A DNA stretch of 64,000 bases from Tetrahymena elliotti 4EA (Eukaryota > Ciliophora > Oligohymenophorea > Hymenostomatida > Tetrahymenidae), in assembly GCA_000231825.2 (NCBI GenBank), contig JH720313.1, positions 554,130-618,129 of the forward strand, given 5' to 3'. Shown one piece after another: positions 11,876 through 25,253 of the stretch (within the stretch, counting starts at the first letter, position 1; each line of letters starts with the position of its first letter). Under the pieces are notes generated by a model, which ran no database searches, was not told the origin of the DNA, and was given only the letters and a program-made list of their open reading frames with translations. Both the position numbers and the translations under genes were made by a program.

Positions 11876-14800
11876 TCAAATGACTTATATTCTAAATAAG
11901 AATTTCTCTATGTTGTCGTTTTCTTATGAACTAAGAATGTAGTTGAATTTCTTAATATTCTCTAGAATGTATTTAACATCTTCATATTGGCAATTTTCAG
12001 TTATTTTTGGCAGTATTTGTAAAAGTTTCTTCAAATTTTCATTTTTTATTTCATCTTTTATATTTAAACCTTCAATCTATTAAAGGCTGATCATAACTTT
12101 AGCTATTGTAAAGGAAATAATAAATTATTAATAATCTGGAACCTATGATTTTTATTTGGTTTAGAATTTATAAATTAATTGTAAAATAATTAATTTTTAT
12201 TCAGAAGTAATTAGGTTGTGGCAATATCTTGCAATTTTAGTTAAGAAATTATTTATTGCAATGCCTATTGCCAATCTATTGATGTACTTTTCATCAACCA
12301 AAATTTCGAAATAAAGTTGGTTAATTACAGTATATACTTATGGATTTATTTAAAAAAAGTCATTTAATCCAATGAGGCATATTTCAACACTGTCACAATC
12401 TGCAAAAATAGGTCTTTTCAAAATTTCTTATTCATAAATATCCTGATAAGAAACGGGATTTTAGTAAATAATCCTGTGTCTGAGAAGTCCTTATAAAATT
12501 AAGTAAGGAGTTTTAATTTTTTACACAGCGATTTCAGGCATTTTGCTCAATAATCCAACTAAGAGATTAAGGCCATTTATCAAAAGCACTTTGTATTATC
12601 TGGTTAGAAGGAGAACCATTCTGATGAGAAAGTCATATAATTAATCAATCAAAATTTCAACTATTTTTTGATCTAAAGCTTTTATCATGTTTTAGATTGA
12701 AATTGTTAAGAATGTATAATATTCTTCTGATTTACTATCATCAAATTATATAGTTTTATATGCTGCTAAATGAAACATCTAAAATATTTCAATTGCACCT
12801 TGATTTAAAATTTAAGACTCCCCCTTCTATTCAATTTCTTCTTGATATTTTTTTAAGTAATATTTCTAAGTTACCCCCATTATCTGTTAAATTTTCTCAA
12901 AGATAAAGTGGGTACTTCTTTCAAATATCAGTTCATTTTATAAGTTTTATACAATCAAGTTGAATACATCAAACTTCTTGTAATCTAAAAATAATTCAGT
13001 TGATTCAGTACAGAAAGTCTAGATAACATTTAAAGCTTCTTCTACAAAATTCTATTCTTCAAAGCTTGGCTCATATATGAGCTATTCTCTTTCTTCTTCT
13101 TCCTCTTCCTCTTCGATAATTTATTATTAAAATATATTTAAATTAACAAAGTTTTGGTTATTAATAGGAGCTGCTGGACCTGCTTGTGCAGCTGCTACAG
13201 CATATTAATTTACTCCCACTTCCTCATTTTCAAAATCTTCTTCATTTTCTCCCTAAATAATAAAAAAAAGTATTAATCATACAACATTTCTTTATAATTT
13301 AATACAAATTACCATCTAATAATCATCTGATTCAACATCAATTTCAGGATTTAAGGATTCTAAGTTTCTATATTTTATTTAAATGGGACAATTTTTAACT
13401 GAGCCATCTTGTAAGGCTACAGGTAAAATCTTTAGGAAAATCAAATTAAAGCATTCCTAAGATCCTAATATTTCAATATTTAAAATCTTGAAAAATTTAT
13501 AATACAAAGCCTTTTAGCGAGTAGTTAATTCATTTTTTGAAATTAAAAACTTTTGAGCTACTTCTTCTGCCATACTTTTTATGTTATCTGTAAGCTAGCT
13601 ACAATCTAATGACAATTTTTGTTTTACTTTTAACAAGGCACAAAGACAGACTTAATGATTTTTTTAAATCATAAACTCTCTCTTTTCTTGATCAGCTATC
13701 ATTTCTAAAAATTACTACTCAATCTTTTAAATTTCATCCTCTAAGTATTATTCTATATCTTCCAAATCTAAGAGCTACTTAATCAAACTTTATAATCCTT
13801 CTGTTAATACGCTGCTATACTTAAAGAAATTTTCATAGTTATATTCCTTGATCAAAATATGGAGAAGATCTTTGACATAAGGATACAACTAAGCTTGATG
13901 TTATTTTTAAATTTAAGAAAATATATTTAAAAAGACATCTAATGCAAATATTCTCATCTATGAATCATCAATTTTAAAGGATTCAATCAACTATGGAATG
14001 AGATACATATGATATAAAAAAGTATATTGTTTGAAAGATATAACTAATTAAGCTGATACTCTAGATGCATAGTTATATAAGAAAGGATCAAACAAAATAT
14101 AACTAAAGTACTTAAAAAAGACATCTATATCTTTCAACTCTAATTCTTTACTAAAGATATGGCTCATAGTTTAGAGGCAAGCAATAAATTAAAATTTATC
14201 ACTTTTATCTACAACGAGGATGTCATCTTAAATCTAATTATAGCTGTAATCTGTTTAAAATTACAAATTTTTGTTCAAAATTTCACTTTTTTTAATCATT
14301 GAGCACCTCTTCTCAATACTATTCAACTCTTTGTTAATATAAGCTAAAATTTTATTTTCATTTATAAACACTGTAATGAGCTCCAATACTTCTTCTAATT
14401 TCAGGTAAACTTCGTCATTGAAAGGACAAATATCAGCAGTAGGTAACTACTCAAAAAATCCTAATTTAAATGATTAAATTAGTAGTTCCAAATACACATC
14501 TCTTTGCTTTAATACTAATTGACCAAAGGTTTCTTCTGTCAGTATGAATTATACTAATTCTAAAGTAATTTATTAGTAAAGTTGAAAATACTAAGTTTTT
14601 TCTTCAAATATCTTTCTATCTAGATATTTCACTTCAATACCATCTTCTAAATTATAAATCTATTCAATTAGTGAGCTGATTTTGCTTTATAAGAACTTGA
14701 CTTACTCTAATCTATCATCATCAACTAGTAAATAAATTTCTTTTTTAGTGTCCATCTTAACTTTACCATATTAGATTTCAACATTTTAAAAATAAGCATC

Positions 14801-15613
14801 ATTCATAGATTTGATTAGATCTAAGATTTTTTTATGCTAAGAAGGATTAATAAAGTCCAATAAATTTTACTAAAGAAATTAGAGATATGAACAGATGGAT
14901 TCAAAATTATATAAGCATACTATCTCTATGTTTTTAAGATTTTAAAATAGTATCTTTGAAAGCTTAGAAAGCTATTATTTGCTCATTTGTTTACGTAAAA
15001 ACAGCAAACAATTCATAGACAAAGCAGTTTAATCATCAATTTACTCAGCTATTAAGGCTCCTTTCTTTCCCAAAGTTTTGTTACAAATCTTGATAAGCTC
15101 ATCAATAAGCCTAGAGGGTTCTTTAAGCTGAACTAAAGAAGGCTACTAAAAGTTATCATGTTGGTCAGATAAGTTGAAAGAGTTTTTCTAATTTTCTCTT
15201 TTTTTTAAAATCTAACTTAGGAATATCAATACTCTTAAACATTGCTCAGGAGCATTCTTAGAAAGAAAATATCTTATCAAAGTGTCTCCTTCTATGCTAA
15301 TCTACTTGTTAAAATATGTGTTTAGTACATATAATGTTTATAAGTGTTTTAACGAAGAATCTGTAGCAATATAATCACTAAAAATAGAGCTAAAAATTTT
15401 TTAAAGCATAAAATTATCTTTTGAGCATTCTTTGATCAATAGAGAGATTAATATTGAAGAAATCTAGGAGTAGTGATTTTCATATTCTTAGCTAAGTAGT
15501 GCATCAGTTAGTTATTGGATAATTTCAAATTTGTTCTCCCTAAACTATGATATTAAATCCAAATATGAACTATTTATATCTTAAAAATTGAATCCTTTTA
15601 ATAATGAAGTCAT
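11876..15613 (-). CDS. Large alpha-helical repeat-like protein, function unknown
   Basis: A 1,225-residue protein in two exons. The single intron is 13253-13312 (minus strand GTAATT...TTTAG). Removing it leaves exactly 1,226 codons including TGA. I recognise no catalytic motif. The sequence is Leu/Ile/Phe-rich with continuous predicted helices, in the manner of HEAT/ARM solenoids. Right after the intron there is an acidic, Ala/Pro-containing linker that includes a run of nine Glu (about 13090-13120), separating two helical halves. A long helical solenoid broken by an acidic loop is reminiscent of importin-beta/exportin-type proteins, but no diagnostic motif supports that. It could equally be another scaffold. 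The start is the first ATG after AT-only leader sequence. The divergent neighbour starts about 1.35 kb away. Confidence 0.8.
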
Positions 15614-16963
15614 AATTAAATCTCAAATTAATTGAATCAATATTTATTGAAATTTTGATGTTTTATTAAAATATTCAGATTAGAAATTGACAATTAATTT
15701 ATCTTTCAAAATAAAAATTCATAATTCCCTCCATATATTTTAACAGAAGTATCATTATAAAAGACATTTTACACATTACATTTAATTAAATTTAAATCTA
15801 ATTTTTATAAATTAATTGATTTCAAAATACTATTTCTTTACATGTAAATTTAAATTGATTTTTCCAAATTAAATTTTTTACTTCATGTCATAATATTATT
15901 TTTTTTGTCCAAATATAATTCAATATTTTTAATTTTCATTTAAATCACATAACCATATAAATGATTTGAAGAAGTATTTACATTAACTTAATTATATAAT
16001 TTCATTGTATGTTTGAGTGTAGTATATAGAAATTGATATTAGTAATGAGAAAAGATAAAGTACTTCATTTAATTTTTAAATTTTAAAGTATTCTAATCTT
16101 CATTAATTACAGGTGATTTCTTAAGGTATAACCTTAAAAAAATTGTTTTTTTAATTATATTAGTTTTTTAAAATTGATTTAAATACTTTATCCTTAACTA
16201 AATTAAAGCACTCTTTTAAACTTTTGTTTAAAAAAAGAATCAAATGTAATATATATCATCATTTTTGAATAAAAAATGAGAGATTGAAAAATATATTTGA
16301 AAATTTATGTATATTAAACTGGTTTTTATAAATAAAATAGTTCTGAAAGGGTGAAAAGGCATTCATAATTATTGAGTAAAATAGGAGGTCATAAGTGAAC
16401 TTACACATAATATATAATATAAATCAAATATATTTTATTAAAGTTTAATTAGATTCTACTTTTGCTAGCTTTGGGATATTATTTTTAAAGTTGAGAATAT
16501 TAAAATTGATTTTGAGAGTGTTTAATTTTTTTTGATCTTGAATAAAAAAATAAAAATGACTTTTTTAACCAATAAAAAATTTATATTTTATAAAATTTTA
16601 TAAGATGATCTATGATTACTAAGCTATTACTTTTAAAAAATAAATAAATTATTTGAAAGTAATTTTAGTTTATTTCCAAACATAAAGAAAATAAAAATGA
16701 GTTTAATTTTTTTATAATTAGTTTCAATGATATGATTGATTACTATCATATGAAATAAATATAATGAATGATATGAAAGTATTATTTTTGAATATTTTTA
16801 ATGGAAATAAGAATCTTTAGATTTTATTCAGTATCTCTGTAAAATATTGATCATAACTTTTGTTTGAATTTCAATTTTTTATTTAATTTTTATTTTTTTT
16901 TCAAATTGATTTAAAAACATATAAAGACAAATAGTATTATTTTTCATCTGTTTATCTTAAGAA
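15614..16963. other. Divergent intergenic/promoter region
   Basis: About 1.35 kb between two genes transcribed away from each other, so it should contain both promoters. The sequence is almost pure A/T with long T- and A-tracts. No conserved element could be picked out by eye. Confidence 0.6.
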
Positions 16964-19900
16964 ATGTAGCAATAATAAAAAAAAAAAGTAAAGGAGAAAG
17001 TAGAAGAAGTTTATCCAATCAAAAATACTCTTCTAAATGAACTGCGAAATGAAAACAATAAAAAATATATTTAGCCTGAATGTTTAACACTGACTTATAA
17101 ACAAATAGAGAAAATTGAAGAGTAAGGTATACCAGATATATTTGCAAGCATTCCATATGTTCATTTAAGTCATAACAAAATCAGCACTTTAAAAGGTATT
17201 TAGCAGTTTAAAAATCTACAAGGCTTGTCTGTTTCGCATAATTTATTAGCTGATTGGACTGAATTACTTCATATTGAAGATAAATCTCAAATCTAATTCT
17301 TAAGAGTGAGGAGGAACCCACTTTGTAAGAATCCTAATTACCATTCTAAATTATTAGAAGCTTTTTAAAATTTAGAGAAACTTGATGACATAAAAATAGA
17401 TGATAAGTGTCATTAAATAAAATATTAAACTCAGCATGCATCATAACCATATGTAATGCAGCTTTTTAAAGTGCTATAAATAGAATTTGAGAAAATAGAG
17501 TAAAAAGTTCAAGGGTTATATCCACATTTATTTGATGAAAATATACCAACTAGCTAAAAAATGAATCAATTTACTTAGGTAAATAAGAATGTTCAAACAG
17601 CAAGCACTAATAATATATTAGGCGAGTTAAATAAGTAAAAACCTAACAGCTATAGTTTTATTAATTCTAAAGGAGTCTCTGCAGTTACAATAAATTAGTA
17701 AAATCAATCAACGAATAGATCACATATACAATAATAAGGTTTAAATACAAGTATTTCAGTTACACAGGCTCCACAATTTCAAAGCTATAATGTGATTAAA
17801 AATTAATTGGAAGATGTTAATTATGATTTTTTTGATCATTTAATTGCTTTCCTCAATAATGATCCTACTCTTAAACTTAAAAAGAGTGCAGGTTCTATTC
17901 TCTTAGGTGGATTTTTATTGAGATTATGGAGAATGCTTGGAAATTTTATTCTAGATCCTTTTTATAAGAATATGATGAATATATATGATTTATAAATAGA
18001 TTTATTCAGTAGGATTATGAAAAAATATAGGGAGAGACATGATCATACTATTGAATAATTTCTCTAGCAATAATGTGAGAATAACCCTAAAATTGACAAA
18101 TAGAAACTTTTTTCTGATTTGAATTGTGGCTATGCATGCTTTTTCTAAGAGATGTTCAAAATTTCTGAATCCCCTATATTAGAGGAGTATGATTTTGTAA
18201 AAGACCATTTAGGAATTATTGAAAAGCAATCATTCTAAGAGCCAGAGAATAATAATTAAAATAAAATTTAACCATAAAGATAACAAGCAGGATCTTTGGC
18301 AGGCTAGGTATCAAATCAATAGCAATAGAATAATGTTAATTAACATGAATAAGATTAACAGATTCAAGGACTAAGACCTGCTTCTCAATAGTATAACCCG
18401 CAAACTTTTGCAAGTTAAATGAGCTAGAGTGTAATGGAGGATTATAACGAAGAGTAGAAAAAAATAAACTAATCTCAAAACCAATTTAAAAATCAATCTG
18501 ATCTTTCTCCAAAAAATGTGAGCTATTTCATTAACAAAAATGAGTAAATTTAATAGTAATAATAAAGTCAAGCAAATATTAATCAAGCTAATTAAGAAAA
18601 AGCTGCTTATTAAGCAGAAATTATGATGCTTTAAAATTATTTTCCTTTGTTCCTCCTGAATTAGGATTATATGGAAATTATATTTGAATGTGTTGTAGAA
18701 AAGCTTGTTGCTTTGCTTCATGGATATGAAATTATGATGTATGGAGAGCTAGAAGATGATGATGAAGTTTTTTATAAATTTCAGAATGTATAAAAAATTT
18801 TTACTATTTACAATCCCTAAGAGGAAATCTATCAGTCAATATAAAACATAGGAAAATAACAAGCAATAAATGAGTCTCGTTTACTTAATCAATCTAAAAC
18901 AAAATCAGAGAGAAGCATAAATAACTTAAAAAGGAGATCAAGTGCAAATTAAAGTTCTCTTTCAAATAGAAATAATGCCTCCCAAAATTAAAAATCAAGG
19001 ATATCTAATAGATAATAAGATGCATCATCTTATGTAAGCCAATCAAAAAATAATATGTCTGTAAGATCTATGAGATAACAAACAGCTGAATCAGTAGGTA
19101 GCAGAAAAACTCTTTAGTAACAATAAAAGGATAGATCTTCTTCTGTTATTGATTAGCTAAATAATACTTTGAACAGACTAAATTCAAAAAGAGGATTAAC
19201 TAATTCATTTATTTAAAATAAATCAGCACTTAACCTGAATTAAAATACAACATATTAACAACTTTAACAGTAATAATAATAGTCATAAATAGCGACTTAT
19301 ACCAACAGATCAAATGGAAATATTGCCCCTGATTTATCTCCTATTAATCTACTTAGTAATGCTTATAACACTAACTTACTAAATACTTCTCAAAATTAAA
19401 CAGCTCTCAATATGTCTAGAGAGTAAATGTTTTTATCTTAAGGTTTATAAGGGTAGCAATAACAAAATTATCAAACAATTCAGCTTACAGATTATTCACC
19501 TTTAAACTAAGTAGGTAATAATAGTATTTCTCAAAATTATCAAAGTACTAATGTTTATGACTAAGGAAATAGTTCTCCCTTTAATATTTAATAGTAATAG
19601 CATTCTTAGCAATAAGAATAAGATTACCCTTTCTAGTAAGCTATAAATTAAAATCAAAATAGTAATAGCTAGAGATAAATTAATAATGCAACATTACCAT
19701 CTGATGAAACGTAGTAAGGATTAATAGGAACTTCTAACTTCATGCAATAAAATTTAAGCTCTAAAGACAATTAAAGTGTAGATCATTCATTTAATAAATA
19801 GTAATCATTTAGTAAATTAAATTAAAGTAAAGGAAGAGTTAATTTTAATGAATAAAATTATTTATCACATCCTGGATAGCACGTAGGACTATATGACCCA

Positions 19901-20890
19901 AAACAATACTCCTCTTACAAAGAGTACATTTTAAAATAATAACTTCCCTGGAATTAGCTGGATAAATAGAAAAAATCCTTACAAAAGAGTTAGTATTTTG
20001 TAACAATATTAAAGAATGTATTATAATTGCACACAATACCATATCTCAAGACCTTCTTTCTGAAATTAAAGCTAGCATCAGATAAAAAGCTGCTCATTTT
20101 ATACAACATTCTGCAAAGGAGAATGAAAACAAATGTATTTAAATTTTGGCATAGACAAGTTAGGAAATGCACTAAAAATGTATTATTTAATCTTATGATT
20201 AAACAAAAATTCTTTAACATCTTAAGAAAAAACGTTTATATCCAAAAAACATAGGCTGAGAAGCATAATAATTTGTAAATAAAGTACAAAGTTTTCTTTG
20301 GATTAGTTAAAATATTAAGAAACAAAAGAAAAATAAAGAAAGGACTCAGAAAAATAAGACGTTTGGTTTTGAAAAAAGCTATTTTACCTATATTTTAAAA
20401 GCTTACATTATATTACCTAACTATCCCAAGAAATCACTCAGTATAAGAAATAAATTATAATAGAATTCATTAAAAAAGTAAATAACTATTCAACTAACTA
20501 TCTATACATTTCAAAATTGAAGATGATTACAAAACTCTCTAGCAACAAAGATAAGATGTTATTTTATAATCACTAAAATCATAAATTATTGATTAGCCTA
20601 AATAAAACCTTTCAATAAAAGATTCATTTAAGATAGCATAATAATAAATTGACATTCTTAATCATCAAAGCAGAGTATAACCAGATAGAGGAATTCTATC
20701 ATAAAGTAATGCAGTAATTTAAAATATTAATAAGAAGAATAGCAGTAAAGAAGATGAAGACAACAAAAAAACTATAAAACAAAAGTTATAACCTTCAAAA
20801 AGTACTTTATCTACATTACCTCAAAATTATACCTATAAATAATCTTAATCAAACTCTCAATCAAGAATCTTAAATTAAAGCAGAAAATGA
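16964..20890 (+). CDS. LRR protein with Gln/Asn-rich middle and basic Sfi1-like C-terminus
   Basis: One uninterrupted exon of 1,309 codons, with well over a hundred TAA/TAG codons read as Gln. The N-terminus starts MQQQQKKK and is followed by two or three leucine-rich repeats (IPYVHLSHNKISTLKGI, then LQGLSVSHNLLADW, then FLRVRRNPLC) and a capping segment. This layout is common in centrosomal and axonemal LRR proteins. Residues of roughly 250-450 form a globular helical part. The middle (~500-950) is low-complexity Gln/Asn/Ser. The C-terminal ~300 residues are Lys/Arg-rich helices with spaced aromatic/Trp motifs (LYNILQRRMKTNVFKFWHRQ) resembling Sfi1/centrin-binding repeats. A basal-body or cytoskeletal role is therefore plausible, but it is inferred. 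The ATG at 16964 is the only one that keeps the frame open into the LRRs. Confidence 0.88.
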
Positions 20891-21642
20891 GGTTGGAGAG
20901 TTAGTTATTAAAAATCAATTTATTATTTTTAGAAATTATCTGTATATATTTTGCAAACTAAAGAACTAAAGTTGTTTATTATCAAAATCATAAATTTTGC
21001 TCATTTTTAATAAATACTATTCTTATTTTCATTACAAATCTTTAAGATAAAATTAACTTCAATTCACAATTCACGAATTAATTTATTTCTTTATTTACAA
21101 ATTTGAGAAAATTATTCTTGAAATCAATCTTACAAAAATAGAACCAATTTATTGAAATTAAATTTTTATTTTTCAATTCTAATCATTCATTATCTCATAT
21201 AAAACCTTTAAGTAATTTAATTTAAAATATAAATTACAACTAAAAAATGGTAGATTAGATTTATTTCTTCTAAATATATTTTTGATGCCATATCCTTAAA
21301 CCAGTTTAAGATAGAAATTAATTAAATTATTAATTGAAAATATAAGATGAAATAAAATTTAATGGTTATTTTTACAAAATATTATTTGATGTAGCATATC
21401 AAAAAATTGAACTGTAAAGTTAGTTACATATTTTTTAAATAAGAATTTTAATAAAGAAAAAGCAATAGATTTTGCTCAGAAGCTTTTTGAATTAGATGAA
21501 TTAAAATTTTAAGATTATTTTGGAAAATGTATATTTCTTTAAAAGAAAGGTTTTGGTTTTTATAATATAAAAAGATGATATATGATACAATTTTTATTTA
21601 TTATTTTAAATATATATTCAAGAGTAGGCATAATTTTTTAAT
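20891..21642. other. Convergent 3' intergenic spacer
   Basis: About 750 bp between the 3' ends of the LRR gene (+) and the coiled-coil gene (-). AT-rich, with no recognisable element other than expected 3' UTRs. Confidence 0.6.
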
Positions 21643-23393
21643 TCATTTAGCTATTCTTTTACCTTTTTTTAAAAATTATTTGTGAATTTAATCCAAAAGT
21701 AATTTATTTACATCATTTATTTTAAAATCAAAGTTTTCTCTTTATGTTTCTAAGAACTCTAGTCTCTAAATTTAGTTGATCTCTTTCTCAATTTTTTGTT
21801 CAAGAATCCCTTTTTAGTTATTTTAATATAAATAAGAAATATTTAGATTGCTAGAATTATTACTGATTGCTTAAGCAGATTTTGAAAATTTTTGACGAAC
21901 ATTTTCTAGATTTTTTCTTAGAGTTATATTTTCTTCGCAAAGTGGATTATTCTTAACAGTAGTTTTTAGATCTGTTTCATACTTTTAAAGCATTGATTCG
22001 TATTCTAATTGCTACTTTGATATCAATTCCTTTTACTTATTGTGTTCTAATATTTCATTTATATGTTATTGTAACTTCTCATTTTATATCTTGCTTACAA
22101 TTCTAAAAAAAATTGATTTTTGTTAAATTAAAAATATTATTAATTCTAAGAAATGAATTTACTAACTAATTATATATTCTATTTTTTTCTTTTCAGAAAC
22201 CACAAGCTAATATTAATTTTCAAACATTTTGTTTTCTATGGTTGATAAATTTTGCTATTAAATGTCTATAGTTTGAGTTCTAAGTTTATCTATCACTTTT
22301 TACTGATTAAAAATCTAATTCTTTTGCTTTTCGTTTTCAGAGAACAAAAGAGCCATCTACTTTTTATTTTATATATAATAACTCTCTTTTAAGTTCATTT
22401 CATTTAAAATTTCTTAAGATTATTTTTATGCATGTGCTTTTTCTTATTATATTTCTTCAATTTTAATAAGCAACTCTTTCTCTCTAACTTTCCACTCCTC
22501 TCCTTCGTTATTGAATGAGTAAAACTATTTTTCCATATTTGAAAGCTTCTGAGTGAGAATCCTATTTTCTTATCTAAATAAAATATAAAAATGAATTATT
22601 TTTTTTAAAACTAAAAATTAGCTTTTTATTATCTATCATTAAAATTACCTAATATCACTGTATCTTTTAAAAACAAATATGGAATCAGATAAAATCAGAC
22701 TAAACATCTCAAAATTAGCTTAAATTTACTAAGAAAGACCAATATCCTCACTTTCTAATAATTCAGAAAGTATTTGTTTAGCTTATGAAATATTCTACAA
22801 GTCTTTTTGAATGGAAGAAGGAATCTTATCAAAAAATTCCTTTATTTGAGCATTTATTTTTTTTATTTAATCCTTTGAAATTTCAAAATCCTCCAAAAAT
22901 TCCCTGCCTTTTTTTTTGAGTTCACTTCTTTCTTTATTCACATTTAAAAGATGTTCATCAACATTTTAATATTCCTTTTGCAGATGATTAATCTATGAGT
23001 ATCAAATAATTATTTAATTTGTTTCATTAAAAAAATCAAATTTACTTTTTAAGTTAAAATGTTATGTGTTTGCTATTGCTTTTACAATGAGTCTTTGCTC
23101 TATTTACTCTACTCTAAAATTTCTGTATACTTCTACAAGTATTACTAGTTTTAAAGTTATAACTTTGCATTTTCGTTTTAAAAATGAGCATTCTATTGCT
23201 GCAAAAACTAATTTTCATCTAATATGGATTGATAGTTTCTGTCTAAGTCTTGTAATTTTAGAGTTTGCTATCTGAAAGCTTCTATTTGCACACTATAATT
23301 TTAATGTAGCTCTTAATAATTTTATTCTTATCTATCTCTTTCCTGTCTTAGGTCGTTTAATTTTGTTCTAAGTTATGTAATTTCCTCCTACAT
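21643..23393 (-). CDS. Coiled-coil protein, function unknown
   Basis: A multi-exon gene encoding about 480-500 residues of almost continuous coiled coil, rich in Glu, Gln, Lys, Leu and Ile. Typical segments are MQEEITQLRTKLNDLRQERD at the start and a matching C-terminal coil ending KKGKRIAK before TGA 21643-21645. At least three short AT-only introns are evident: near 22985-23055 (between Lys and Ile codons), near 22580-22660 and near 22095-22180. No motor, membrane or catalytic motif is visible. Such proteins in ciliates are often cytoskeletal or basal-body components, but that is only a general expectation. The start is uncertain. ATG 23393 begins the coiled coil, while an in-frame ATG at 23492 would add 33 AT-rich, Asn/Ile/Lys-type residues. 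A leader motif AATCAATCAA (sense strand) lies between the two. Confidence 0.75.
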
Positions 23394-24131
23394 TTGTTGA
23401 TACTGATTATTGATTTTAAATTGATTGATTGAATATTAACAAATAAATTTCAAATTTTTATTTATAGATTTTGAAGATATTATTTTTATCATTCAAAAAT
23501 TATAAAATCAAACAAATATAGATAGATAAATTGATAAATAGATTATTCACTTCATAAAAATTTAGTTTCAGTAAAATTTTTATCATATTTATTTTGAAAT
23601 AAATAAAATTTTAAACTTAATTGTTTATTGTATTATTAAATATTTTAAATTGCTAAAATCCACCAAAAATTAAACTTAAATATCATCACTTGAAAACTAT
23701 TTCTTTAACTTCTTTTAACTAATCATGAAAACATTTCTAATGTACTTTCTAAAAATCTAGAATCCAATTCTAAATGATTTGTTTTTTTCAAATTTCATTT
23801 TTTTAAAAGAATTTCAACTAATTAAATTATTTAATTGCTTAGTTAATTCTTTGAAGATTTCAATATAAGTTTTGGTGATTATAAATTATGTAAATGATAA
23901 AAATAAATAAAACATTGTGTAAATTATTTCAATTAAATTGATAAAATTAATAAAGTACTTAAAAAATATTAGTTTGCAAAAATAAAATTTTAGAAAATGA
24001 TTATGAAATCTTTAATTTTTAGTTATTAACTACAAACAATTAATACCTCAAAAAAAGATACTACTTTATTTTAATCTAAAAAGTTTTAAAGAAGTAACTT
24101 GCTATAAAACGAATTTTAAAAAGAAATATCC
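23394..24131. other. Intergenic between two minus-strand genes
   Basis: About 740 bp. It contains the leader of the coiled-coil gene, with TTGATTGATTGA at 23421, and presumably the 3' UTR of nothing else, because anamorsin ends at 24132 reading the same way. No additional gene is visible. Confidence 0.5.
23421..23432 (-). promoter_or_regulatory. AATCAATCAA leader motif of coiled-coil gene
   Basis: On the coding strand this reads TCAATCAATCAA, ending about 28 bp before ATG 23393. The same tetranucleotide-repeat motif occurs just before two other start codons in the window (anamorsin and the TPR-like gene). It may be a leader or promoter-proximal element. This is inference from recurrence only. 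Confidence 0.3.
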
Positions 24132-25253
24132 TCAGAGTGCAATCTTAACTTTTCCTCCTTCAACTTTAATATCACCTTCCTTTTATTGGGACTATAATTT
24201 TACATTTAAAAATAAATTAATTTATTTATTTATTTCAATCAATTTAAACTAGTTTACTGATGAAGCATCATTAAATCCTAAGTCTAATTTAACCTTATCA
24301 CCGGGCTTGAAAGCAGGTAAACCTTTTATTTTTTATGAAATATTAATATCTATGTTAAATCAAATAAATAATTAAAAACCTTTGTAAGGGCAGGATGCAC
24401 ATCTGAAAGCATCTCCCAAATAACAATTACCGCAGCTAGATTTAATATCACCTTTTTCAAGAGCTTAAAGAAGTTAATCATCAGATAAACCTTATCTATT
24501 TTTTGAATTAGAAATGTGATTATTTTTATATTTAATTTATGGTATTTATCATTTTATTTTATCTTTCATAATACAAATAAAATTTTACTCCTTTTCTTTT
24601 CTTCCACAAGTGCAATTCTTGCAAGCTTTAGGCTTAGTAGCACAGCTTTCAGCTTCGGGAACAGTAACATTAACTGTATCATTCTTTAAGAGAGCATCTT
24701 CATCAACAGTGTTGTTATCGATTTTAACAGCTTGGAAAGCATTTTTCTTTTTTATTTAAGGTTCAACTTGAACAACAGGACTATGCATGTATTATCCATA
24801 AACGTTATTTTAAGTTTCAGAGGTAGTAGTATTAGTTGCAGTTTAATTTTAAGTGGTGTTAGTAGCAGCAACTTCTCTCTTAAGAGAAGCAGCTTATTAA
24901 AATTCAGGCTTAACAAATACAATTTAGTTTGAAGTAGCAGTTTATGCAGAATTGCTATTCTTGAAGCCAGTTGCTTTCAATAATTTAACAATTTTTTCAA
25001 ATTCTTCCTAATTAATTGTGGTGAATTTAACAATGAGTTATCCTTCATTAGCTAAAATTCTATAAATATGTCCAAGAGTTTTTAATGGTAATTCGCTAAT
25101 GCTATCAACTTGAGCCAAAAATAATTTGAAAGAGTTGTCTCTTAAATATTCAATTAATAGTGTAGAATCAGCAACGACTGTTTCCTTAAGATTTCTAGTT
25201 TCTAAAAGCTATTCTCTTAATTCCTTGGTGGCAGCGTAAACAACTGTATTCAT
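24132..25253 (-). CDS. DRE2: Anamorsin / Dre2 (CIAPIN1), cytosolic Fe-S assembly
   Basis: Anamorsin/Dre2 carries electrons from the diflavin reductase Tah18/NDOR1 in the cytosolic iron-sulfur assembly pathway. Two diagnostic Cys clusters are present. The first (motif A) includes [19 protein letters not shown]. The second (motif B, C-X2-C-X7-C-X2-C) is [19 protein letters not shown], followed by [16 protein letters not shown]. The N-terminal ~130 residues form the truncated methyltransferase-like domain typical of the family ([21 protein letters not shown]). A Gln/Thr/Asn-rich linker separates it from the Fe-S part. Introns interrupt the gene after the GRKE cluster, after CPYKG, and close to the 3' end. 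All Fe-S Cys ligands appear intact. The ATG at 25253 is the first in frame. An AATCAATCAA-type motif lies 18 bp upstream. Confidence 0.93.

Noticed and set aside
18371..18721. Minus-strand 116-codon hydrophobic frame
   Set aside because: It is the reverse shadow of the Gln/Asn-rich LRR protein. Poly-Gln codons read backwards give Leu/Ile/Phe.
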